In this document: positions 55,059 through 64,000 of the stretch, piece by piece
How the letters are laid out: each line of letters starts with the position of its first letter
Position numbering within the stretch: position 1 is the first letter of the stretch
Source: Ramlibacter terrae
GTDB lineage: Bacteria; Pseudomonadota; Gammaproteobacteria; Burkholderiales; Burkholderiaceae_C
NCBI GenBank assembly: GCA_013127575.1
Contig: CP053418.1
Location: 310,001-374,000, forward strand
Length of the DNA stretch: 64,000 bases
Direction of reading: 5' to 3'
The notes under the pieces: generated by a model
Told to the model about the DNA's origin: nothing
Seen by the model: only the letters and a program-made list of their open reading frames with translations
The model's database searches: none
Position numbers and translations under genes: made by a program

Positions 55059-55175
55059 GCCGGCGCCGGGCCGGCCCCGTCGGAATACCGGAGAATGCGG
55101 GGTTTGCCGGCCCGTGCGGGCTGCGTCTTTTCCTTCTCCGTGACCGCTGCCTCCCCTCCCGACCTCTCCACCCGC

Positions 55176-56380
55176 ATGACCGCGCTGGAGCGCCGCGCCA
55201 GCGCCTCGCTGGCGACGATCTTCGCCGCCCGGATGCTGGGCCTGTTCCTGGTGCTGCCGGTGTTCGCGCTGGAGGCCGCCCGCTATCCCGGCGGGAGCGA
55301 CCCCGCCGTGGTCGGGCTGGCCATGGGCATCTACGGGCTGACGCAAGGCTTCCTGCAGATCCCGTTCGGCATGGCCTCCGACCGGTTCGGGCGCAAGAGG
55401 GTGATCGTGATCGGCCTGCTGGTGTTCGCCGCGGGCAGCTTCATTGCCGCGGCCGCGCCCACGCTGGGCTGGCTGCTGGCCGGCCGCGCGCTGCAGGGCG
55501 CCGGCGCGGTGTCGGCCGCCGTCACGGCGCTGCTGGCGGACCAGACGCGCGACGCCGTGCGCACCAAGGCCATGGCGCTGGTGGGCGCGAGCATCGGGCT
55601 GATGTTCGCGCTGTCGCTGGTGGCGGCGCCGGTGCTGGCGGCCGGCATCGGCTGGGCGGCCTGTTCGCCGTGACGGGCGGGCTGGCGCTGGCGTGCATCG
55701 CGGTCGTGCTGTGGTGGACGCCGCCGGCGCCCGAGCAGAAAACCGCGGCGCCGCGCGGCCGGCTGGCGGAGGTGCTGAACCACGGACCCTTGCTGCGGCT
55801 CGACGTCGGCGTGTTCGTGCTGCACGCCGTGCAACTGGCCATGTGGGTCGCCGTGCCCACGCTGCTGGTGCGGGCGGGGCTGCCGCAGGATGCGCATTGG
55901 CACGTGTACCTGCCGGCGGTGCTGGCGTCCTTCTTCGCCATGGGCGCGCTGTTTCCGCTGGAGCGGCGCGGCTACCTGCGGGCGGTGTTCCTGTCGGCGG
56001 TGGGCCTGGTGCTGCTGGTGCAGCTGGGCCTGCTGGCGGCCTCGTTCCGGCCCGGGCTGGCGGCGCTGTCGGTCCTGCTGTTCCTGTTCTTCTGCGGCTT
56101 CAACATCCTGGAAGCGACCCAGCCCAGCCTGGCGTCCCGCGTGGCCCCGCCGCACGCCCGCGGCGCGGCGCTGGGTGTGTACAACACACTGCAATCGCTG
56201 GGATTTTTTGCCGGCGGCGCCGTCGGCGGCTGGCTCGCCAAGAACGTTGGTTTGCCAGGCCTGTTCATCGCCTGTGCCGTGCTGATGGCGGTCTGGCTGG
56301 CGGTCGCGTGGCCGATGCGGGCGCCGCATTCCCGCAAGACCGCCGAAGAGGTTTTTGCCGACGAAGCGCAGGCGACATAA
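55176..56380 (+). CDS. MFS transporter (YajR-like)
   Basis: Twelve-helix major facilitator: FAARMLGLFLVLPVFALEAA (helix 1), GIYGLTQGFLQIPFGMASDR then FGRKRVIVIGLLVFAAGSF (motif A), LLAGRALQGAGAVSAAVTAL and GVYNTLQSLGFFAGGAVGGW. Break at about 55663, where GGC CTG GGC GGC is expected. GTG 55140 is an alternative start. In many Burkholderiales this gene sits between uvrA and ssb, which fits the place here apart from the two inserted genes. Substrate unknown. Confidence 0.87.
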
Positions 56381-56404
56381 TCCTGCCCAACTGGAGAATC
56401 GAAC

Positions 56405-56939
56405 ATGGCATCCGTCAACAAGGTCATCATCGTGGGCAACCCGGGCCGCGACCCGGAGATGCGCACCTTTCCCAGCGGCGACCGCGTGGCCAACGTCACC
56501 ATCGCCACCACCGACCGCTGGAAGGACAAGACCACCAGCGAAATGAAGGAAGCCACCGAATGGCACCGCGTGGTGTTCAACGGGCGGCTGGCCGAAATCG
56601 CCGGCGAGTACCTGCGCAAGGGCTCGCAGGTCTACGTCGAAGGCAGCCTGCGCACGCGCAAGTGGACCGACAAGGACGGCATCGAGAAGTACACCACCGA
56701 AATCCGCGCCGACCAGATGCAGATGCTGGGCAGCCGCCAGGGAGGGCGCGCCGGCGGGCGGCGGTGACGACGATGGGTACGGCGGTGGCGGTGGCGGTGG
56801 CGGTGGCGGCGGCGGCTACGACGCGCCGCGCCGCAGCGCTCCGCCGGCGGGCCGTGCGCCCGCGCCGGCCGCGCAGCGCCCGGGTGCCGCGAAGCCCGCT
56901 TCGGGCTTCGACGACATGGACGACGACATCCCGTTCTGA
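56405..56939 (+). CDS. ssb: Single-stranded DNA-binding protein
   Basis: OB-fold protein that coats ssDNA in replication and repair: [80 protein letters not shown] Gly/Asp-rich linker follows ([10 protein letters not shown]...), then [19 protein letters not shown] and the conserved acidic tip DDDIPF that recruits partner proteins. One frame slip at about 56740 in the glycine-rich part. AGAATC-type spacing and ATG 56405 fit; 24 bases after the MFS stop. Confidence 0.94.
56781..56816 (+). repeat. GGTGGC tandem repeat in ssb linker
   Basis: Six tandem GGCGGT/GGTGGC-type hexamers encoding poly-glycine in the SSB linker. Prone to slippage, so the exact glycine number is uncertain. Confidence 0.7.
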
Positions 56940-56960
56940 ACGGGATTCAGCCTTGGGGCG

Positions 56961-57489
56961 TCAGTCGCACTTGACGCCCGGCAGGCGCTGCATGCAGGCG
57001 TGCGACGTGTTGCTGCGCACGGCCGAAGGCGCCGGTGCCGCGCCCGGCAGCTGGCCCTTGAGCACCGTGCCTTCCTTCTCGGCGCCCCGGTCGAAAGCCA
57101 GCGTCTGCCCGAACACCATCTCGATCCGGTCGGGTAGGTGTAGGCCGTGCCGCGGTTGTGGTCGATCACGGCGCCGATCACGCCGCCCACGATGATGTTG
57201 CCCGCCAGCGCCGCGTTGGCGCGCGAGGTGGCGCGGCCGACGGCCGGCTGCTGGCCGGCGTGCGTGCACGAGATCTCCAGGTCTTTCGACGAGCGGCGCA
57301 CCGCTTGGGGCACGCCCGACTTGATGGTGCTGGAGCCGTAGTCGTTGCTCACCACGCAGTCGGCGCCGTTGACCAGCTCGCCGCCGGCGGTGCGCGTGTC
57401 GATGCGCACGCCGTGGCTGGTGTCGTTCATGACCGACGCGCAGCCGGTCAGTGCCGGGCCGCGATCGCGGCCGTCATTGCCTTCATCAT
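56961..57489 (-). CDS. Outer-membrane lipoprotein with glycine-zipper-like segment
   Basis: Repaired N terminus MMKAMTAAIAALALTGCASV is a lipoprotein signal with lipobox LTGC. The mature part has DCVVSNDYGSSTIKSG, KDLEISCTHAGQQPA and ANAALAGNIIVGGVIGAVID, a glycine-rich hydrophobic stretch like that of small translocon/stress lipoproteins, and a C-terminal CMQRLPGVKCD. Breaks at about 57457 and 57140. A strong GGAGGAG site precedes ATG 57489. Family not recognised with certainty. Confidence 0.7.
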
Positions 57490-57623
57490 GTTTTCTCTCC
57501 TCCCGTTGCACCCGGAAACATCTCCGGCGGGGGAGTCTAGGGGCGCGTGCTGCGGGCGTCGACCTGCGATTGGGCGAGACGCGCGGGATGTGGCGCGCAC
57601 GCGCCAGTGACACGCGCGCAGCG

Positions 57624-58000
57624 TCAGGCCCGCGCCGCCGGCTGCGCGCCGAAGAAGCCGACCACGCGCCCGATGCGGCCGTCCACGTCGAGAGCTCCAG
57701 CACGTCCACCCCTTCCAGCACGGCCGCGCCCTCGGGGCTTTCCAGCCGCCATCCGTAGCGCACGAACTCGTGGTGCGTGTCCACCTGCGTGCTGCGCACG
57801 AAGCGGTGGCCCGGGAACTGCGAAAGCAGCAGCGCGCCTTGCCGGGCGATGCCGTCGTGGCCCGCGCCTTCCAGCGGCGGGTCGACCAGCCGGCCGCCCG
57901 GGTTCCACAGGCTGGCGACGGCTTGTTCGCGGCGGCGGTCGTCCGGGTCGCAGTAGGCGGCGAGGTGGGCGTCGACGAGGCGTTCGGTGGCAGTGGTCAT
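57624..58000 (-). CDS. NTF2-like (SnoaL-type) protein
   Basis: Small cone-fold protein of about 125 residues: TERLVDAHLAAYCDPDDRRR, ASLWNPGGRLVDPPLEGAGH, the FRFV-like GHRFVRSTQVDTHHEFVRYG strand, and GRIGRVVGFFG. Break at about 57690. AAGGAG precedes ATG 58000. Predicted steroid-isomerase-like fold with unknown substrate. Divergent from the VOC gene. Confidence 0.78.
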
Positions 58001-58112
58001 GGGGATCTCCTTGGTTGGTGACGCCATGGTGCTGCGCGCCCCGCGGCGCGTCGATGACCTCGCAGGTCAAGGGCTGCCGGCAAGTACAGTGGCGGCACGC
58101 AAGGAGGCTGCC

Positions 58113-58502
58113 GTGACCATCCACCTCGACCACACCATCGTTCCCTCGCGCGACAAGGCCGGCGCCGCCCGGCAACTGGCGGAACTGCTCGCCGTCCCCC
58201 GGGGCCGGGCGGCCGCGGGGCCGTTCACCGCGGTGTACGTCAACGACAGCCTCACGCTGGACTTCATCGACACCGGCGAAGCATTCCCGGTCTATCACTT
58301 CTGCTTCCGCGTCGACGACGCCGCGTTCGACGCGATCCTGGCGCGGCTCGACGCGGCCGGCATCCCGTGGCGCGGCGAAGTGCGCGGCGCCGACGACCGC
58401 AAGGTCGGCACCTATGGCGGCGGCCGCAACGTGTACTGGAACCAGCCCGATGGGCACCAGTGGGAGATCCTCACGCGCAGCTATGCGCGCCAGCCCCGCT
58501 AA
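58113..58502 (+). CDS. VOC-family protein
   Basis: Intact 129-residue glyoxalase/bleomycin-resistance fold. AAGGAGG (58101-58107) five bases upstream selects GTG 58113. Motifs: TIHLDHTIVPSRDKAGAARQ (metal-ligand His at residue 4 or 7), VYHFCFRVDDAAFDAILARL, NVYWNQPDGHQWEILTRSY with the conserved Glu. Function unknown. Confidence 0.83.
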   Translation: MTIHLDHTIVPSRDKAGAARQLAELLAVPRGRAAAGPFTAVYVNDSLTLDFIDTGEAFPVYHFCFRVDDAAFDAILARLDAAGIPWRGEVRGADDRKVGTYGGGRNVYWNQPDGHQWEILTRSYARQPR

Positions 58503-58534
58503 GCTCGCAGCCGACGACAACAAGGAGACAGCGC

Positions 58535-59463
58535 ATGCGCATCCGCTTCCCGGGCCTGCTGGCCGCCTTTGCCCCGGCCGGTTGCGCCAGCCCCAGCCAC
58601 ATCGCAGGCGGCGCCGTGCCTTCGCAGGTCCCGCCGCACATCGCAGCCAACCTGCAGCAGATCGGGCGCGTCGTCGCCCCGCCGCCGACCGCCGCGCTCT
58701 ACGCGCCGTTGCAGCAGCGCGAGCCCTATGCCGGCGTGCAGGTGGCGCGCAGCCAGCGCTACGGGGACGACGCGCGGCACCTGCTGGACGTGTTCACCCC
58801 GGCGTCGGGCGGCTCCGCGGCGCGGCCGGTGCTGGTCTTCGTGCATGGCGGCGCATTCATCGCCGGTGACCGCCGCACCGGCGACAGCCCCTTCTACGAC
58901 AACATCATGCTGTGGGCCGTCAAGAACGGCATGGTCGGCGTGAACATGACCTACCGGCTGGCGCCGCAGAACCCGTGGCCGGCGGCGCAGCAGGACATCG
59001 GCGCGGCGCTCGCCCGGGTGCGGCAGAACATCGCCGCGCGGGGCGGCGACCCGCGGCGCGTCTTCCTGATGGGACATTCGGCCGGCGCCGCGCACGTCGC
59101 GCAGTACTGGCCCATCCGCAGTTCCACACGGCGCCGGGCGGCGGCGTGGTCGGCGGCATCCTGGTGTCGGCGATCTTCGACCCTGCGACGGCGCAAGCCA
59201 ATCCGCCGCTGCAGGCCTACTTCGGGCGCGATGCGAGCGTGTATGCGCAGCGCTCCGCCCTGCCCGGCCTGGTGGCTTCGACGGTGCCGCTGCTGATGGC
59301 GTACGCCGAACTCGATCCGGAAGACTTCCACCGCCAATCGGAATCCGCGCACGCCGCGCTGTGCGCCCGCAGCCACTGCCCGCCGCTGCTCAAGCTGATG
59401 GGGCACAGCCACATGTCGGAGGTGTATGCGATCAACACCGCCGACACCAGCCTGACGCACCCG

Positions 59464-59493
<30 letters not shown>
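58535..59493 (+). CDS. Alpha/beta hydrolase lipoprotein (HSL-type esterase)
   Basis: Lipoprotein signal ([18 protein letters not shown]). Hormone-sensitive-lipase-type fold: oxyanion HGG in [38 protein letters not shown], nucleophile elbow [15 protein letters not shown], and catalytic His in [11 protein letters not shown]. Break at about 59110, where TAC CTG GCC CAT is expected. Likely a periplasmic or outer-membrane-anchored carboxylesterase. Overlaps the convergent mnmA gene by 30 bases. Confidence 0.85.
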
Positions 59494-61881
<2,388 letters not shown>

Positions 61882-61889
61882 CCGTCGCC

Positions 61890-62820
61890 ATGGAGCTCCG
61901 CCAGTTTCGCTACTTCGTCCGCGTCGTCGAACTCGGGAGCATGAGCCGTGCGGCGCTCGACCTGGGGCGTCGTGCAGTCGGCCCTGAGCCAGCAGATCAG
62001 CCGCCTCGAAAGCGAACTCTCCACCCGCCTCCTGCAGCGCAGCTCGAAGGGCGTGGTGCCGACCGAGGCCGGACTGGCCTTCTTCCGCGAAGCGCAGCTC
62101 ACCCTGCGCCATGCCGACGAGGCCAGTCGCGCCGCACAGCAGTCGCGCCTTTCGGGCAGCGTCAGCGTCGGCCTGGCGCCGACCACCGGCTCGGTGCTGG
62201 GCCTGCCGCTGATGCAGGCGATGCACGAGCGCTATCCCGAGGTGCGGCTGCACATCGTGGAGAGCCTCTCCGGGCATCTCTCCACCATGCTCAACGCGCG
62301 CCAGCTCGATCTCGCCGTCTTGTTCGACACGCACCCGGCGCGCCGCTGGAGCGTGACGCCGCTGCTGGAGGAAAAGCTGTTCCTGATCGCGCCGCGGGGC
62401 AGCGGCGCGAAGGCGCGCGTCCGCATGGCCGACCTCAGGGGCATGCCGCTGATCCTGAACAGCGGCGCGCACGGCCTGCGCAGCACCCTCGACGCCGCCT
62501 TCGCCCGCGCGCGCTTCAAGCCGGTCGTGGCCGCCGAGATCGATTCGCTGGCGCTGCTGATGGACGCGGTGGATGCCGGCCTCGGCTGCACCATCCAGCC
62601 CCGGGCAGCGCTGGGCCGCTTCGCCGATGCGCAGGACCGCTTCCAGCTTTCCGAAATCGCCGATGCGCAGGTGCGGCGCCTGAACTCGCTGTGCAGCCTG
62701 TCCGACGACGAACTCTCCCCAGCCGGGCTGGCGGCGCGGGTGGTGCTGGCCGGCTGCGCGCGCGAGCTGGTGCAGGCCGGCCACTGGGGCGGCGCCAAGC
62801 TGAGCCATCTGGCTTCGTGA
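61890..62820 (+). CDS. LysR-type transcriptional regulator (likely of tcu genes)
   Basis: LTTR with N-terminal HTH (MELRQFRYFVRVVELGSMSR, VVQSALSQQISRLESELSTR, LLQRSSKGVVPTEAG) and a periplasmic-binding-protein-like effector domain (VSVGLAPTTGSVLGLPLMQA; LNARQLDLAVLFDTH; DSLALLMDAVDAGLGCTIQP). One break at about 61967 (an extra G after CCTGG). It is in the same orientation as tcuA, 57 bases before it. By position it probably governs tricarballylate use (TcuR role), an inference from synteny. Confidence 0.85.
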
Positions 62821-62877
62821 TACCCCGTTGCGCGCCGGCGGCTTCCGCCGCGCGCGCGAGGCGCCTACAGTGCGCCC

Positions 62878-64000
62878 ATGATCGATGTCCTCGTGATCGG
62901 CGGCGGCAACGCGGCGCTGTGCGCCGCCCTCATGGCCCATGAAGCCGGCGCCAGCGTCCTGCTGCTGGAGTCCGCGCCCCGCGCATGGCGTGGCGGCAAT
63001 TCGCAGCACACCCGCAACCTGCGCTGCATGCACGACGAACCGCAGGACGTGCTGCTCGACGCCTACCCCGAAGAAGAGTTCTGGCAGGACCTGCTGAAGG
63101 TCACCGGCGGCAACACCGACGAGAAGCTCGCGCGCCTGGCGATCCGCGCGTCGTCCACGTGCCGGCCGTGGATGCGCCGGCATGGCGTGCGTTTCCAGCC
63201 GTCGTTGGCCGGCACGCTGCACCTGTCGCGCACCAACGCCTTCTTCATGGGCGGCGGCCGGGCGCTGGTCAACGCGTACTACCGCAGCGCGGAGAACCTC
63301 GGCGTGCAGGTGCGCTATGAGTCGCCGGTCGACGCGCTCGAACTGCAGGACGGCCGCTTCGTCGCCGCGCGCATCGGTGCCGAGCGCATCGAGGCCAAGG
63401 CCTGCGTGCTGGCGTCCGGCGGCTTCGAGTCCAACCCGGAGTGGATGCGCGAAGCCTGGGGCCAGAACGAGCGCGGCGAGTGGCCCGCCGACAACTTCCT
63501 GATCCGCGGCACCCGCTACAACCGGGGCGTGCTGCTCAAGTTCATGATGGCCAGCGGCGCCGACATCATCGGCGACCCGTCGCAGTCGCACTGCGTGGCG
63601 ATCGACGCGCGCGCGCCGCTGTACGACGGCGGCATCGTCACGCGGGTCGACTGCGTCTCGCTGGGCGTGATGCTCAACCGCGAGGCGAAGCGCTTCTACG
63701 ACGAGGGCGAGGACTTCTGGCCGAAGCGCTACGCCATCTGGGGCCGCCTGGTCGCGCAGCAGCCCGGCCAGATCGGCTACTGCATCATCGACAGCAAGCC
63801 GATCGGCCGCTTCATGCCCCCGGTGTTCCCGGGCGTGCAGGCGCAGACGCTGCCCGGGCTCGCGCGGGCGCTGCAACTGGACGAGGCCGCCTTCATGCGC
63901 ACGCTCACCGAGTACAACGCCGCCTGCCGGGTCGGCACTTTCGACCACACCGTGCTCGACGACTGCCATACCGAAGGCCTCGCGCCCGCCAAGACGCACT
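62878..64000 (+). CDS. tcuA: FAD-dependent tricarballylate dehydrogenase (partial)
   Basis: Runs off the window. FAD-binding MIDVLVIGGGNAALCAALMA, EAGASVLLLESAPRAWRGGN, RNLRCMHDEPQDVL, then RTNAFFMGGGRALVNAYYRS, LASGGFESNPEWMREAWG, FMMASGADIIGDPSQSHCVA and GYCIIDSKPIGRFMPPVFPG. These match TcuA of the fumarate-reductase/succinate-dehydrogenase flavoprotein group, which oxidises tricarballylate to cis-aconitate. ATG 62878. TcuB and a TcuC-type transporter would be expected beyond 64000. Confidence 0.88.
   Translation, partial: MIDVLVIGGGNAALCAALMAHEAGASVLLLESAPRAWRGGNSQHTRNLRCMHDEPQDVLLDAYPEEEFWQDLLKVTGGNTDEKLARLAIRASSTCRPWMRRHGVRFQPSLAGTLHLSRTNAFFMGGGRALVNAYYRSAENLGVQVRYESPVDALELQDGRFVAARIGAERIEAKACVLASGGFESNPEWMREAWGQNERGEWPADNFLIRGTRYNRGVLLKFMMASGADIIGDPSQSHCVAIDARAPLYDGGIVTRVDCVSLGVMLNREAKRFYDEGEDFWPKRYAIWGRLVAQQPGQIGYCIIDSKPIGRFMPPVFPGVQAQTLPGLARALQLDEAAFMRTLTEYNAACRVGTFDHTVLDDCHTEGLAPAKTH

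Overview
This is a high-GC, gene-dense stretch of a betaproteobacterial chromosome. The best fit is Burkholderiales, probably Comamonadaceae (Ramlibacter/Variovorax-like). That rests on the housekeeping context (uvrA next to an MFS gene and ssb; mnmA; pyrF), a LysR regulator beside tcuA, branched-chain-amino-acid-type ABC transporters, many hybrid histidine kinases and a GlsB-type stress membrane protein. I see no rRNA, tRNA, CRISPR array, prophage or insertion sequence. More than half of the genes are interrupted by one- or two-base frame breaks. I treat these as sequence errors, not pseudogenes: most fall where the conserved protein sequence calls for CCTGG or CCAGG and the read shows CCGG, CTGG, CCAG or a small insertion. 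Coordinates therefore span whole repaired genes, and approximate break points are given.

Layout. 0-3.7 kb: GFA-type zinc protein, VOC protein, hybrid histidine kinase, small membrane protein. 3.7-14.6 kb: a catabolic/uptake locus. On the minus strand are livH and a LivM-LivG-LivF protein (apparently one fused polypeptide). On the plus strand are an NTF2-like protein, a polysaccharide-deacetylase-family hydrolase, an amidase, a GntR/FCD regulator, a LivK-type binding protein, an SDR protein, a 2OG-Fe(II) oxygenase-like protein, an AtzH/HpxZ-like protein and a chlorite-dismutase-family protein. Three sigma-54-type promoters, each preceded by TTGTCGAC, drive the three arms. 14.6-20.8 kb: BrkB-type membrane protein, then a coupled minus-strand operon (SDR, flavin monooxygenase, bile-acid-type symporter, NAD-epimerase), then YdeI-like and GNAT-like proteins. 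21-33 kb: accessory genes (UspA, a lone EF-G domain-V-like protein, MFS, VWA protein, RcnB-like, orphan PhnD-like binding protein, TRIC-type channel, DnaJ-like protein, AraC, two-helix EamA exporter, DJ-1, MocR, alpha/beta hydrolase).

33-48 kb is dominated by signal transduction. It holds six sensor kinases, including a translationally coupled operon of a YfiR-like periplasmic protein followed by three hybrid kinases. A short CTGTAGG/CCTACAG element recurs in front of several of these genes and of glsB. 48-61 kb is mostly housekeeping: EamA, pyrF, glsB, uvrA, a GSCFA-domain gene plus partner lying between uvrA and MFS-ssb, small stress/lipoprotein genes, and mnmA. The window ends with a Pro/Ala-rich TonB-like membrane protein, a LysR regulator and the 5' part of tcuA (tricarballylate dehydrogenase), which runs off the edge.

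The most interesting unit is the 3.7-14 kb locus. Its gene mix resembles the enzymology of ureide, oxalurate or s-triazine-ring breakdown (allantoinase-like deacetylase, allophanate/oxalurate-type amidase, AtzH/HpxZ-like helper) but matches no pathway I can name. It adds a 2OG oxygenase and an SDR with a missing catalytic motif, with uptake and catabolism apparently under common sigma-54/GntR control.
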